From Sutcliffiella deserti (GTDB lineage: Bacteria > Bacillota > Bacilli > Bacillales > Bacillaceae_I), in assembly GCF_020037475.1 (NCBI RefSeq), contig NZ_JAIQDB010000006.1:1-64000 (forward strand): a stretch of DNA of 64,000 nucleotides. Direction: 5' to 3'. Each line of letters begins with the position of its first letter. Position 1 is the stretch's first letter. The translations under genes and the position numbers were made by a program. The notes under the pieces are model-generated. The model had not been told where the DNA came from, ran no database searches, and saw nothing but the letters and a program-made list of their open reading frames with translations. Below are positions 43,739 through 53,593 of the stretch, in pieces.

Positions 43739-44578
43739 CTATTTTCTTATTAAGAGGCTTTCTAGCTGAACCACTAGTTCGCTTAGATTTTGTACGGTAT
43801 AGTCCGCCACACTATTTTCCTGAGTATTGTAAGGGTCAATACAAATGGTGGTGCAGCCTAATATGGAAGCAGGTAAGATCTCATTTATATAGTTGTCTCC
43901 AACACTTAGCATCTCGCTAAAAGGTATGTTCCATTTTTCGGAGATGCAGGTTAACTTCGCTTCCGTATGTATCGGCTTGTTTGCTTCGAAGATCTTATCA
44001 TGAAAATAAGAAGTGAAACCTAGTTTTTTTAAGATTATATCGCTATCGGTCTGTGGACTGTTTGTCATAAGGACAAGTGTATAGCTTTTATGAAGTTCTT
44101 CGAGTATATCTGTGAATTCTTTTAATGGCCGAAGCTCAAAGTCATCCGTCATCATATGTTCCCTCGTCTGCAAAAAAGCTTCATAGGCATCGGAGCTTGA
44201 GAGTCCATAGTGCTTTGCAATCGAAACGGGAACCCACCAAAGGTCTCCAATGCTGAGCATTTCCTGTAAATCAAATTGCAATGGTGCCGGATATAATTCG
44301 TTTATTTCATGAGAAGGCACGATTTCCCCATCCCATTTCCAGCCTTGGGTCACCTCACCATGGTGATGGGAGAGAATGAGGTCTTTTTTAGCATCGTAGA
44401 CTCTACCGATTTTTAGAGAGTGCTTGCCCTTGCTTACGTCGGCATAGTCATCTTCAAAGCGCTCCTGTACGTCAAGTGGAAGTTTATTTCTGAGAAGGTC
44501 TGCATAGTAACGAAAGTGATGTGTATCTTCATATAATGTTCCATCTAAATCAAATACAATAGTTGTAATGTTTTTCAT
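43739..44578 (-). CDS. HAD superfamily hydrolase
   Basis: The 279-aa cytosolic phosphatase-type protein has HAD motif [11 protein letters not shown], motif [10 protein letters not shown], motif III Lys near EANKP and motif [13 protein letters not shown] long insertion between motifs I and II (about 20-140) makes up the cap. The substrate is not predictable. It lies between the LexA-type operon and rnz, divergent from rnz, with its own terminator. Confidence 0.87.
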   Translation of the reverse strand: MKNITTIVFDLDGTLYEDTHHFRYYADLLRNKLPLDVQERFEDDYADVSKGKHSLKIGRVYDAKKDLILSHHHGEVTQGWKWDGEIVPSHEINELYPAPLQFDLQEMLSIGDLWWVPVSIAKHYGLSSSDAYEAFLQTREHMMTDDFELRPLKEFTDILEELHKSYTLVLMTNSPQTDSDIILKKLGFTSYFHDKIFEANKPIHTEAKLTCISEKWNIPFSEMLSVGDNYINEILPASILGCTTICIDPYNTQENSVADYTVQNLSELVVQLESLLIRK

Positions 44579-44695
44579 TTAGCTCGCTCCTTTATTGTTT
44601 CTAAATTCCATTGTACTATAACAATCCTCTTCATCCCTACCCTTATGCTTTTACTTAAAATTGAGTATAATGAAAAATGGAAGGAGAGGGTGAAA

Positions 44696-45616
44696 ATGAA
44701 AATAACCTTTTTAGGTACAGGCTCCGGTATTCCGGCCAAGCACCGCAATGTTTCCTCTATGGCTTTGCATCTTGATGATAAAGAAAGTTCGATCTGGTTG
44801 TTTGACTGCGGGGAAGCAACACAGCACCAAATATTACATACATCATTAAAGCCAAGGAAGGTTTCTAAGATATTTATTACACATCTGCATGGAGACCATT
44901 TGTTTGGGCTGCCGGGAGTGTTAAGCAGCCGATCTTTCCAAGGAGGAGAAACACCACTTACTGTTTATGGACCTAAAGGGATTAGAGAATATATTGAAAT
45001 CTCCTTAAAGATTAGTATGACTCACGTCAAATATCCATTACATATAGAAGAGTTTGAAGAGGATGGTTTTTTTCTCGAAGATGCGAATTATAGAATAGTG
45101 GGAAAGAAACTTGTCCACGGTATACTCTCCTATGGATTTCGGATAGAGCAAAAAGATTTACCTGGTGCTTTACTCATAGATCAGATTAAAGCCCAAGGGA
45201 TCCCGGCAGGCTCTCATTATCAGCAGTTAAAAGAAGGCAAAACCGTGGAGCTTGCCGATGGCCGAACTTTTCACGGTATCGATTTTATCGGTCCTCCCAA
45301 AAAAGGGAAGATCATTACGATTCTTGGAGATACCCGGTATAACCATGTATCTGTGGAGTTAGCAAATAAGGCAGATGTGCTTGTGCATGAGGCAACATTT
45401 TCCGCAAAAGATGAGCTTCTCGCACATGAATATTTTCATTCCACGACAGTGCAGGCGGCGAACGTTGCGCTTAAGGCAGACGTCAAACAACTTTTGCTTA
45501 CACATATAAGCGCAAGGTATCAGAAGGAAGATATCGCAATGCTAGAAAAAGAGGCAAGGGAGGTCTTTGGAAAAACGAGTGTTGCAGCTGATTTTGCTCA
45601 GTTTGAGATAAAGTAA
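44696..45616 (+). CDS. rnz: Ribonuclease Z (tRNA 3' endonuclease)
   Basis: The 306-aa metallo-beta-lactamase enzyme removes 3' trailers from tRNA precursors lacking an encoded CCA. It begins [18 protein letters not shown] and carries the zinc motif [13 protein letters not shown], the exosite region around residues 150-170, GDTRY and [11 protein letters not shown] 44696 follows AAGGAGAGGG; an upstream in-frame start would add 17 unconserved residues. It corresponds to B. subtilis YqjK. Confidence 0.95.
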   Translation: MKITFLGTGSGIPAKHRNVSSMALHLDDKESSIWLFDCGEATQHQILHTSLKPRKVSKIFITHLHGDHLFGLPGVLSSRSFQGGETPLTVYGPKGIREYIEISLKISMTHVKYPLHIEEFEEDGFFLEDANYRIVGKKLVHGILSYGFRIEQKDLPGALLIDQIKAQGIPAGSHYQQLKEGKTVELADGRTFHGIDFIGPPKKGKIITILGDTRYNHVSVELANKADVLVHEATFSAKDELLAHEYFHSTTVQAANVALKADVKQLLLTHISARYQKEDIAMLEKEAREVFGKTSVAADFAQFEIK

Positions 45617-45647
45617 TTAGGTAACGGGTTGGGTGTTCTGAGCCACA

Positions 45648-45677
45648 AAAAAGGGACTGACCACAATGGTCAATCCC
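45648..45677 (-). terminator. Terminator of namA, at the convergent rnz/namA junction
   Basis: GGGACTGACC (45653-45662) pairs with GGTCAATCCC (45668-45677) with one mismatch; on the minus strand six T residues follow the stem. Confidence 0.85.
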
Positions 45678-45691
45678 AATCTTTACTAGCC

Positions 45692-46708
45692 TTACCAGCT
45701 TCGATCATACTGCTTCGGCGGTTCAATTTCGACTCCTAATTCCTTCGCTGCTGTTCTTGGAAAGTACGGATCACGCAGTAATTCCCTTGCTAAAAATATT
45801 AAATCTGCACGGTTGTTACGCAAAATCTCTTCTGCTTGTATTCCTGTTGTAATAAGACCAACAGCACCTGTGTCGATTCCTGCGCCGTGTTTAATCTTCT
45901 CCGCGAATCCTACCTGATAGCCTGGATATGCTTCAATCTGTGCTGGTACAACAGCACCGGAGCTAACATCAATCAAGTCTACCCCTTGTTCCTTCATCCA
46001 GCTTGCATATGTTACATAGTCTTCAGCAGTTAAGCCTTCGGTATGATAGTCGTTTGCTGAAACTCTCACAAATAATGGTCCATCCCAAACGTTATGCACA
46101 GCCTCAATAATTTCACGTAAGAACTGATAGCGGTTTTCTGTGCTTCCACCATATTGATCTTGCCGTTTATTGGTTAACGGGGATAAAAATTCATTAATTA
46201 AATAGCCATGTGCGCCATGAAGCTCGATGATATCAAAGCCAGCTTCTTTCGCACGTCTTGCTCCAGATGCAAATGCTTCAATTGTTTCTTTAATGTCTTC
46301 TTGAGACATCTCTATCGGAGTCTTCATTTTTTCATTAAATGCCAGGGGACTTGGTGCATAAATATCTCCATCTACCATCGCTTTCCGTCCTGCATGGGCA
46401 ATTTGAATAGCTGTTTTGGAGCCATATGCTTTGATTTGTCTGTTCAGTTCCTGAAAGCCAGCTATATGCTCATCACTCCAGATTCCAAGGTCTTGCGGGG
46501 AGATACGTCCTTGTGGCAAGACAGCAGTAGCTTCCACCATGATTAAGCCTACTTGACCTACTGCACGGGATACATAGTGAGTTATATGCCAATCTTCAAC
46601 TTTTCCATCTTCATTATGACTTGAATACATACACATAGGAGACATCACAATTCGGTTCTTTAACGTGACACCTTTCACTGTATAGGGTGAAAAAAGAGCA
46701 TTTTTCAT
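45692..46708 (-). CDS. namA: NADPH dehydrogenase NamA (old yellow enzyme family, YqjM)
   Basis: The 338-aa FMN-dependent ene-reductase of the YqjM type opens [25 protein letters not shown], with the Cys of SPMCMYS that tunes FMN in this class. It has IQIAHAGRK (His pair for substrate) and [16 protein letters not shown]. It reduces alpha,beta-unsaturated carbonyls and nitro compounds and is linked to oxidative stress in B. subtilis. GGAGGAA precedes the ATG. It is convergent with rnz and divergent from yqjN. Confidence 0.95.
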   Translation of the reverse strand: MKNALFSPYTVKGVTLKNRIVMSPMCMYSSHNEDGKVEDWHITHYVSRAVGQVGLIMVEATAVLPQGRISPQDLGIWSDEHIAGFQELNRQIKAYGSKTAIQIAHAGRKAMVDGDIYAPSPLAFNEKMKTPIEMSQEDIKETIEAFASGARRAKEAGFDIIELHGAHGYLINEFLSPLTNKRQDQYGGSTENRYQFLREIIEAVHNVWDGPLFVRVSANDYHTEGLTAEDYVTYASWMKEQGVDLIDVSSGAVVPAQIEAYPGYQVGFAEKIKHGAGIDTGAVGLITTGIQAEEILRNNRADLIFLARELLRDPYFPRTAAKELGVEIEPPKQYDRSW

Positions 46709-46850
46709 TGGGCATTCCTCCAGTATATTTCGAGTACCTAAATTATTATAACAAAAGATTTTTCCGCATCCAAAGGATAGGTGTTCATTTTCAGAAAATA
46801 GTAGTATGATAGGAGCAAAACAGTACTATTTCGACAAAGGAGGATAAAAG

Positions 46851-48464
46851 ATGCGCTGGCAAACGAAAGAGCAGCTAACCGATCTAATGGTATCTCTTGT
46901 CCATCATGGAAGTGTTACACTTTCTGGAGAGGAAAAAAGGCTTGCTTCTTTTATTTATTACAAGTTGAACCATCTGGATTATTTCCAAAACAACCCTAGC
47001 AATCTGGAACTTCACCGTATGGAAGATGGACGGTCTTATGTGACAGCCTTATTAAAACAATCGACTAAAAAAGAAACGATAGTCTTGTTGAGCCATTTTG
47101 ACGTAGTAGGGGTAGAGGACTATGGTGTCTTAAAAGATTTGGCATTTCAGCCTTTTGAATTAACAAGAGAACTGGAAAATTGTGTGGATGCACTTCCAAG
47201 TGAGGCAAAAGAACATCTATTATCAGGTGATTGGCTTTTTGGAAGAGGCGTAATGGATATGAAAGCAGGACTTGCCTTGCAAATGTCTTTGCTGGAGAGA
47301 GCTATTGATGAAGCATGGGATGTGAACTTACTTTTATTAGCAGTCCCGGATGAAGAAGTAAATTCTCAAGGAATGTTGCAAGCGTTACCAGCTTTAAGGC
47401 AAATGGCTGATAAACATGAAATCAGTTACAAAGCGTGTGTAAATTCTGAACCGATGTTTCAGCAGCATCCGGGGGATGATAATCTTTATTTATACTCCGG
47501 CTCTATTGGGAAGCTTCTGCCTGGATTTTTCTGCTATGGAAAAGAAACACATGTAGGGGAACCGCTTGCTGGTTTGAATGCTAATCTGATGGTTTCAGAA
47601 ATTAATAAGTTGATGGAGTGGAATACAGATTTATGTGAACAAGTGGGAACCGAGGTTACGCCTGTGCCGACAAATCTGCTACAAAAAGACTTGAAAGAAG
47701 AGTACTCTGTTCAAATTCCTCATACCGCTGTGACTTTATATAACCTGTTGTTTATGGAAAAAAACCTGCAACAATGGGAATCCGCTCTTTTAGGTATTGC
47801 GAAAGAAGCAGCAAATAAGGTGGAAGAGTTCAGTCGAGAAAAAGTGAAACAGTATCAGCAGTTTACTTCATTTAAAGAGATGCCTATTCACGTATCCGTT
47901 TTTTCCTATGAACAACTTTTACAAAAAGCAAAGGAAAAGCACGGTGATCAGGAAGTAGACATGAGAATTTTCTCTGTTATAGCCGCTAACTCCCATTTAG
48001 ATGAAAGACAACAATCCATCAAAGTAGTAGAAGAGGTAGCATCTTTATGTAAAGAAGAAGGTCCTATGATTATTCTGTTTTTTGCTCCTCCTTATTACCC
48101 TGCCGCCGTGACGGAGGAAGATCATAAGCTGATGGACGTGGCAAAGGATTTTATCCGAAAATGGAAGCAGGACGAAAAAATTGAATTTGTTGAACAACGC
48201 TACTTTTCAGGATTATGTGATTTAAGTTTTATCGGAAAAGGGGATTTTACTGCGAAGGAACGGTTGAAGGACAACATACCGGTGTATGGGACGACATACA
48301 GCCTGCCGTTCGCTGAAATGGAGTCGATCCAGATGCCTGTTTTTAATCTTGGGCCCGTAGGAAAAGACCCGCATCAATGGACGGAACGATTGAATGTATC
48401 CTTTTCTTTTGGCGTGTTTCCTTCCATAATCGGGGATTTTATAAAAATGCTCTATGAGAAATAA
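46851..48464 (+). CDS. yqjN: M20 family amino-acid degradation protein (YqjN, RocB-like)
   Basis: The 537-aa product belongs to the M20/RocB group. Metal-site motifs are LSHFDVVG (His, Asp), GRGVMDMKAG (bridging Asp), VPDEEVNSQG (paired Glu) and CVNSEP; the dimerisation insert lies at about 225-400 and a C-terminal half closes the fold. RocB-like proteins are tied to arginine catabolism but their reaction is not settled. AAAGGAGG precedes the ATG. Its placement between namA and proI is as in B. subtilis. Confidence 0.85.
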   Translation: MRWQTKEQLTDLMVSLVHHGSVTLSGEEKRLASFIYYKLNHLDYFQNNPSNLELHRMEDGRSYVTALLKQSTKKETIVLLSHFDVVGVEDYGVLKDLAFQPFELTRELENCVDALPSEAKEHLLSGDWLFGRGVMDMKAGLALQMSLLERAIDEAWDVNLLLLAVPDEEVNSQGMLQALPALRQMADKHEISYKACVNSEPMFQQHPGDDNLYLYSGSIGKLLPGFFCYGKETHVGEPLAGLNANLMVSEINKLMEWNTDLCEQVGTEVTPVPTNLLQKDLKEEYSVQIPHTAVTLYNLLFMEKNLQQWESALLGIAKEAANKVEEFSREKVKQYQQFTSFKEMPIHVSVFSYEQLLQKAKEKHGDQEVDMRIFSVIAANSHLDERQQSIKVVEEVASLCKEEGPMIILFFAPPYYPAAVTEEDHKLMDVAKDFIRKWKQDEKIEFVEQRYFSGLCDLSFIGKGDFTAKERLKDNIPVYGTTYSLPFAEMESIQMPVFNLGPVGKDPHQWTERLNVSFSFGVFPSIIGDFIKMLYEK

Positions 48465-48466
48465 TC

Positions 48467-48506
48467 TGCTAAGCTTGCTCTTGTTGCAAGCTTAGTTTAT
48501 TTTTTC
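48467..48506 (+). terminator. Terminator of yqjN overlapping the 3' end of proI
   Basis: CTAAGCTTG (48469-48477) pairs with CAAGCTTAG (48487-48495), followed by TTTATTTTTT. The 3' arm contains the stop codon of the convergent proI gene. Confidence 0.8.
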
Positions 48507-49328
48507 CTTCATCCTTTTTGCCATTTCCTCTCCCATTTCGCGTGATCGTTTTGTTGCGCTTGCTATGCATGCCTTCATTGCTTCTGATACCTTTTGCTCA
48601 TTTAAAATCGAAATTCCGCATTGAGTCGTACCACCTGGACTAGTCACTTCTGCCCGAAGAATACTTGCGTCTTTCTCAGTTTCCTGAAGCATATGAGCCG
48701 CTCCAATCAAGGTTTGGAATACAAGCTGTTTCGCCACTTCTGCCTTTAACCCTTGGGCAAGCGCCGCATTTTCCATTGCCTCCGCTATATAATAGATATA
48801 AGCAGGTCCACTACCGGAAACCCCTGTGACAGCATGAAGCTGCTCTTCTTCTACAATGGTACATAACCCAATAGCGGAAAAGAGAGAGTGGACCAATGTT
48901 AGGTCTTCAACGGTTGCATACTGCCCCTTAGAAATGGCAGTTGCTGATAAACCAATAGCGGCTGATGTATTTGGCATTGAACGGATGACTCTTATATCTT
49001 TTTGGAAAATATTTTCTAGAGATTCACAGGAAATGCCTGCTAGAACAGAGACGATTAAAGGGTTGCCGGTGATATAGGGACGAATTGCAAGAATCCCGTC
49101 TTTGGCATCCTTTGGCTTCATCGCAAGAAAAATCACATCTGCACCTTTTACCGCGACGTTTTTATCTTCTGTCGTTCTAACTCCATAGACGGAAGCTAGC
49201 TGCTTTAATCTTTGCTTATCCTGCTTGTTGGTTACGATAATAGAGGAACAGTTACTAATCTTTTGTTTAATTAACCCTCCAATAATCGCTTCTGCCATTG
49301 ATCCTGCACCGATAAATGAGATTTTCAT
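48492..49328 (-). CDS. proI: Pyrroline-5-carboxylate reductase
   Basis: The 278-aa enzyme reduces pyrroline-5-carboxylate to proline with NAD(P)H. It has a Rossmann start MKISFIGAGSMAEAIIGG, the family block VIRSMPNTSAAIG, and the signature VTGVSGSGPAYIYYIAEAM followed by EVTSPGGTT. ATG 49328 is preferred because GGGAG lies 10 bases upstream; the GTG three codons earlier is too close to it. The yqj position points to ProI (YqjO). Confidence 0.93.
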   Translation of the reverse strand: MKISFIGAGSMAEAIIGGLIKQKISNCSSIIVTNKQDKQRLKQLASVYGVRTTEDKNVAVKGADVIFLAMKPKDAKDGILAIRPYITGNPLIVSVLAGISCESLENIFQKDIRVIRSMPNTSAAIGLSATAISKGQYATVEDLTLVHSLFSAIGLCTIVEEEQLHAVTGVSGSGPAYIYYIAEAMENAALAQGLKAEVAKQLVFQTLIGAAHMLQETEKDASILRAEVTSPGGTTQCGISILNEQKVSEAMKACIASATKRSREMGEEMAKRMKEKIN

Positions 49329-49825
49329 TTTCCCCACACTCCCTATAAAATTGTTACTATGAATATAAGAATATCTCGTTAAAATCTGCTAGGCCCTACC
49401 GAAAGCGTTGCCTCACGCAGAAGTTCTCGCGTTTGTCGACAATCAATAACGGTGTTTATCCATAGCCCCTAGGTTAAAAAAAGACCTATCTGTCCTCTAT
49501 ATAAGGACGGATAGATCTTATCCGCAGTACCATCTTGATTTGTAGGTTAAACGTTTGAGTTGAAATGTATAATTTTAAATATTATGCAACGGTAGGGTTA
49601 TAAAGTCAATAATTTTTTTAACAGAAAATTAAAATAATTATACTTGCTATTTTTAAATAATGAACTAGAGAAAAATATTAGTTATGTAAGAATAACTCTT
49701 CCTTTTTACTGAGAAATAGTGCATGCTTAAAATGAATGCACATTCATATTAGTGGAAGCTCTATTATTTTGTTATAATTTTAATTAGTCATTACACTTTT
49801 ATAATATGTTAAAAAGGGGATCGTC
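49329..49825. other. AT-rich intergenic region with a decayed repeat, an orphan terminator and a palindrome
   Basis: No ORF is supported here. Positions 49437-49468 resemble the right end of the MITE-like repeat (AATCAATAACGGTGTTTA) and may be a decayed copy. A stem of about 15 bp at 49481-49519 (AAGA/TCTT, CTATC/GATAG, GTCCT/AGGAC) is followed on the minus strand by seven T residues, a terminator with no visible gene upstream of it. ATGAATGCACATTCAT (49732-49747) is a dyad with 7-bp arms. TATAAT at 49773-49778 could be the -10 of yqjP, but the -35 is poor. Confidence 0.55.
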
Positions 49826-50806
49826 ATGAAACAGCTTTCATGTAGTAAGCAAGAAATAAAACAAATCACGATACCTACTCCTTTTGCGGTAGGCGATGTA
49901 CATACATATCTTATTCTTACTGATAAAGTCACACTGGTTGACGCTGGTGTGAAAACCATAGAGGCTTTTGATATTTTTAAAAGTCAACTCAAGCAATATG
50001 GTCTCAAACTAATGGACATTGACCAAGTGCTTGTCACACACCATCATCCAGATCATGTCGGCTTACTAGACTATCTTCCTGATAATATTCCTGTATATGG
50101 ACATAAGCGGGCACACCCTTGGATGACACAGGATATGCATTATTTCTCTAGTCATGATTCCTTTTATCGGGAGCTTTTTACTGAAATGGGAGTAGAGGAG
50201 CGTTTTTATCCCGTCTTAAACACTGTCGACAAGCCACTTCGATTTTCATGCAAGAGAGGACTGACTGCATTTGTTAAAGAAGGAGATCGTTTAGAGGGGT
50301 TGGAAAACTGGAGAATTATTGAAACCCCAGGCCATGCAAGCAGTCACCTTGTACTGTTTGACGAAAAGAGTGGCACGTTGCTTGGCGGAGATCTTATTTT
50401 AGCTCATATCTCCCCAAACCCCCTTATTGAACCTCCTTTTGTTGGAGAAACAGAGCGGAGGAAGTCGATGATTGATTACGTCGCTTCTATTGAAAAAATG
50501 AGAGCATTGCCTATTACTACCGTGCGTCCTGGTCATGGAGAAGAAGTTGGGAATGTCGGTAAACTGTTAACGGAGCGAATCGAACAACAGGAAAAACGTG
50601 CTCGGAAAGTGCAAACCTTTGTTAACGGAAAAGCTGTAACTGCATTTGAAATATGTCAGCATTTATTTCCAAAGGTTTATGAAAAACAATTGCTGCTAAC
50701 GTTATCGGAAACGTTGGGACAAATTGATTACCTTCTTGAAAAAGAACGGATAGAAGTGGACGCGTCAACCGTACCATATCGTTATAAATCGAAAGAGGGT
50801 CTGTAA
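49826..50806 (+). CDS. yqjP: Metallo-beta-lactamase fold hydrolase (YqjP)
   Basis: The 326-aa glyoxalase-II-like hydrolase has the zinc motif THHHPDHVGLLDYLP (about 71-85), TPGHASSHLVLFDE (third His) and LLGGDLIL (bridging Asp), with PGHGEEVG as the last ligand. A helical C-terminal region (about 240-326) follows. The substrate is unknown. AAAAGGGG precedes the ATG. The stop is two bases before yqjQ, so the two are one transcript. Confidence 0.88.
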   Translation: MKQLSCSKQEIKQITIPTPFAVGDVHTYLILTDKVTLVDAGVKTIEAFDIFKSQLKQYGLKLMDIDQVLVTHHHPDHVGLLDYLPDNIPVYGHKRAHPWMTQDMHYFSSHDSFYRELFTEMGVEERFYPVLNTVDKPLRFSCKRGLTAFVKEGDRLEGLENWRIIETPGHASSHLVLFDEKSGTLLGGDLILAHISPNPLIEPPFVGETERRKSMIDYVASIEKMRALPITTVRPGHGEEVGNVGKLLTERIEQQEKRARKVQTFVNGKAVTAFEICQHLFPKVYEKQLLLTLSETLGQIDYLLEKERIEVDASTVPYRYKSKEGL

Positions 50807-50808
50807 GT

Positions 50809-51600
50809 ATGGCAAGTGTTCAAGGAAAATATGTAGTGATTACAGGTGCCTCTGGAGGGATTGGAAAAGCACTTGCATTAGAAGTAGCCAAAAGGGGAGC
50901 TATTCCGATTTTGATGGCCAGATCAATCGATAAGTTGGAGCAGCTTTCCATCGAGATTAAGGAGAGGTATGGAATTAAAGCACCTTTTTTTCAATTGGAT
51001 GTCAGAAATAGAGCAGATATTGAAGCGACGTTTCAATTACTTTTGAAAGAAATTCCTGCTGTAGATGTACTCGTTAACAATGCAGGTTTTGGCATTTTTG
51101 ATGATGTGCAAGATTTGTCTTTGGATGATATGAGTAATATGTTTGAAGTGAATGTATTTGGCTTAATTGCTTGTACAAAAATGGTATTACCTCTCATGCT
51201 CGAACAGAATAGCGGCCATATTATCAATATTGCTTCACAGGCTGGAAAACTGGCAACACCGAAATCAAGTGTTTATTCTGCGACGAAACATGCCGTATTG
51301 GGCTTTACAAATAGCATGAGAATGGAGCTTCATGATACAGGGATTTTTGTGACAGCCGTAAATCCAGGCCCAATAAGAACGAACTTCTTTGAGGTTGCCG
51401 ATGCGAGTGGGCAATATAAGCAAAAGGTGGAAAAATGGATGCTTGATCCTGGTAGTGTGGCGAAAGAAATTGCTGATGCGGTTTATACCAATAAACGCGA
51501 AATTAATCTCCCAGGATGGATGAGTTTTGGAAGCAAGGTGTATCAGTTGTTTCCAGGATTAATGGAGAAATTTGCAGGAAAGGCGTTTAGACAAAAATAA
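50809..51600 (+). CDS. yqjQ: Short-chain dehydrogenase/reductase (YqjQ)
   Basis: The 263-aa classical SDR has nucleotide motif TGASGGIGKALA (about 13-24), NNAGFGIFDD and the catalytic Ser with YSATK (Tyr, Lys). It oxidises or reduces an unidentified substrate with NAD(P). The start codon follows the yqjP stop after two bases, and the yqjP-yqjQ pair is preserved as in B. subtilis, implying linked function. Confidence 0.9.
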   Translation: MASVQGKYVVITGASGGIGKALALEVAKRGAIPILMARSIDKLEQLSIEIKERYGIKAPFFQLDVRNRADIEATFQLLLKEIPAVDVLVNNAGFGIFDDVQDLSLDDMSNMFEVNVFGLIACTKMVLPLMLEQNSGHIINIASQAGKLATPKSSVYSATKHAVLGFTNSMRMELHDTGIFVTAVNPGPIRTNFFEVADASGQYKQKVEKWMLDPGSVAKEIADAVYTNKREINLPGWMSFGSKVYQLFPGLMEKFAGKAFRQK

Positions 51601-51657
51601 AGTTCTCTTGTAACCTTTTTTCCGGTGGCATCGACCAATAGGAAAAGAGGTGAGGAG

Positions 51658-52227
51658 ATGAAAAGGATGAAATTCATTGTAGTGGTCTTTTGTTTTCTTC
51701 TATTATGTGGTTGCAGTACAGGCAATAACAAAAGTGAAAACGATGGAGCTGCTTCGGATCTGCCAATTGATACAAGTGAAGCAGAGGCAAAGGAAGACCT
51801 TACAGGCTATATAATTTCCCTTTCAGTGGATAATAATATCCGGATGCTAGTGACTGGGTCGCACGCAAATAATGATGGGGTTTCCGCTACAGTGTATACG
51901 CTAGACGAGAAAACAACGGTAAAAGGTACAAGTGAAGATCCTTTAGCTGCGAGTGATCTTTTAGTGGGAATGAAGGTGACAGTTTTTAATTCGGGGATAG
52001 TTGCGGAATCTTTTCCAGCCCAATCGGGTGCCATTAAAGTGGTGGTGGATTCCACCCAGGATGAACTGGAGCGGAATGCCATTGAAAAAGCTTTAAAACA
52101 AGTGGAAGCCGGCTTTCCATGGCATGTCGAAGCAATAGAGGAGTCAGGTTTTAGTCAGTATACCGTCACATTAAAAAACCTCTTAGATAATCGTGTACCT
52201 GTGAAAGTAGTAGAAGTAAGATTATAA
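51658..52227 (+). CDS. Lipoprotein with DUF3221-like domain
   Basis: The 189-aa product has a lipoprotein signal (MKRMKFIVVVFCFLLLCGC); lipidated Cys19 sits in LLLCGC, with an unusual Cys at the -2 position of the lipobox. A DUF3221-type OB-like domain follows (about 45-125: GYIISLSVDNNIRMLVTG) and then a helical tail. Its role is unknown. ATG 51658 has AGAGGTGAGGAG upstream; an earlier in-frame start would precede this SD. The downstream terminator is shared with a convergent gene. Confidence 0.78.
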   Translation: MKRMKFIVVVFCFLLLCGCSTGNNKSENDGAASDLPIDTSEAEAKEDLTGYIISLSVDNNIRMLVTGSHANNDGVSATVYTLDEKTTVKGTSEDPLAASDLLVGMKVTVFNSGIVAESFPAQSGAIKVVVDSTQDELERNAIEKALKQVEAGFPWHVEAIEESGFSQYTVTLKNLLDNRVPVKVVEVRL

Positions 52228-52228
52228 A

Positions 52229-52266
52229 CAACTGTCTGCATTTTTAGAAATGCGGACAGTTTTAAT
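52229..52266. terminator. Terminator between the lipoprotein gene and the convergent membrane-protein gene
   Basis: AACTGTCTGCATTT pairs with AAATGCGGACAGTT (one G-T) and is followed by TTTAATTT; it overlaps the stop of the minus-strand gene. Confidence 0.82.
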
Positions 52267-52759
52267 TTATAGTGCTTTTCTTTTCCAGAGGCTCGTTTCG
52301 GAAGGGAAACAACCTTTCCCAAATAGTTTGAAAAGCGTAGACTAAAAGTGCTTTGAAAAGAAATATGAGATATAGTTGGATCCTTTGTAGTTTAACCAAG
52401 GAAAAGATGCCCATTCCCTTTAGCCAGTTATAGACCGGGAACACAAAAAGGCCATCCGAGATCATATTTAAAAGACAAAAGTTCCAGAATCTTCCATAGG
52501 TCAAACGTAAGGTCCACAAGGTAGCAGCAAAAAATGGCCCAGCGATAAACGCAAATTCATTAATAAAATAGGGTGGGATTTTTTTATAAATTGCCCACCA
52601 TTTCCTTTTTTCAGCAAGAAAGCCTTCCAACGTAATGAAAACAGATATGAAGATAGCAGAGGGTGCAAAACGCTTGAAATGCTTCCAGCCAAGAAAAGGA
52701 AGTGTAAGTAACGAAAAAATCATCATCATCCACAAAAATTGAGTTGGATATTTTTTCAA
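52262..52759 (-). CDS. Small integral membrane protein, paralogue A
   Basis: The 165-aa protein has four to five hydrophobic segments. The stretch KRFAPSAIFISVFITLEGFLAEKRKWW is closely matched in the neighbouring gene at 52969, so the two are tandem paralogues. The pattern resembles a family of unknown function common in bacilli (possibly CBO0543-type). I start at TTG 52759 because AAAAGGAGG precedes it; an ATG further upstream (52801) has no SD. Confidence 0.72.
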   Translation of the reverse strand: MKKYPTQFLWMMMIFSLLTLPFLGWKHFKRFAPSAIFISVFITLEGFLAEKRKWWAIYKKIPPYFINEFAFIAGPFFAATLWTLRLTYGRFWNFCLLNMISDGLFVFPVYNWLKGMGIFSLVKLQRIQLYLIFLFKALLVYAFQTIWERLFPFRNEPLEKKSTIN

Positions 52760-52968
52760 TTGATTACCTCCTTTTCTTATTACCTCCTTTATCATGCGCA
52801 TTAAATCTTAGGATTATTTATGTGAATTACACTAGCACTAACGGAATATAGTATAAAAAGGTGTAAAGAGTACTTTAGGGAATCTTAGCTAAATAGAGGC
52901 AGAACAGGTCAGTGTTAGCAGAAAGTACTAGGCAAGTATGTTCATTTGCAGAGATTTGTAATAACCGT

Positions 52969-53451
52969 CTATTCTTCCTCACTCCGATAGTACTGGCTGG
53001 TAAAAACCAATTCATATATATATTGAAAGGCATACATTAAAATGGATTTCACTAAAAAGATCAGCGACAGTTGAAATTTATTGAATCTGACTAGTGTTAC
53101 ATATCCTATTTTTTTAAACCAGTCTAGAACAAAGAACGTGAAAAGGGAATCAACCACAATATTCAGTAAAGAATAGATAGTGAATTTTCCGTAGGTATAT
53201 TTTAATATCCAAAGGGAACCAACGAAAAATGGACCTAATATTAAGGGCATCTCTCCAAGCACATTTGGTTTTCCTGTGAATGGAAACCACCACCATTTTC
53301 TTTTTTCGGCTAGGTAACCTTCTGCTGTAACATAGATGCACATAAAGATGGCACCAGGCAGAAATCTTTTTATTGCTTTAGATCCTATAAAAGGAGCGGT
53401 CAACCAAGGTAAGATAGCCATTAAAATAATTAGTATTTTTGTGTTCTTCAA
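52969..53451 (-). CDS. Small integral membrane protein, paralogue B
   Basis: The 160-aa protein shares KRFLPGAIFMCIYVTAEGYLAEKRKWW, the following hydrophobic segments and the ending AFQYIYELVF with paralogue A. The start is probably TTG 53451, which has AAAGGGTG upstream as in paralogue A; ATG 53478 lacks an SD. Function unknown. Each gene has its own spacing of about 200 bp upstream, so they need not be one transcript. Confidence 0.72.
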   Translation of the reverse strand: MKNTKILIILMAILPWLTAPFIGSKAIKRFLPGAIFMCIYVTAEGYLAEKRKWWWFPFTGKPNVLGEMPLILGPFFVGSLWILKYTYGKFTIYSLLNIVVDSLFTFFVLDWFKKIGYVTLVRFNKFQLSLIFLVKSILMYAFQYIYELVFTSQYYRSEEE

Positions 53452-53593
53452 TAGTAAAACACCCTTTACTTGATTCATGTTAGTAGATTTTCCTATTTTT
53501 TATAAGTTATGTGCCTTGATTTTAAAAAAGTAAATCAGATTGTAATGAGTTGCACATACAACACGCAGAAGCAACATAAAGGAGGGAGAACGA

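Noticed and set aside
49732..49747. FadR operator before yqjP
   Set aside because: The half-sites TGAATG and CATTCA match the remembered FadR box, but their 2-base spacing does not.
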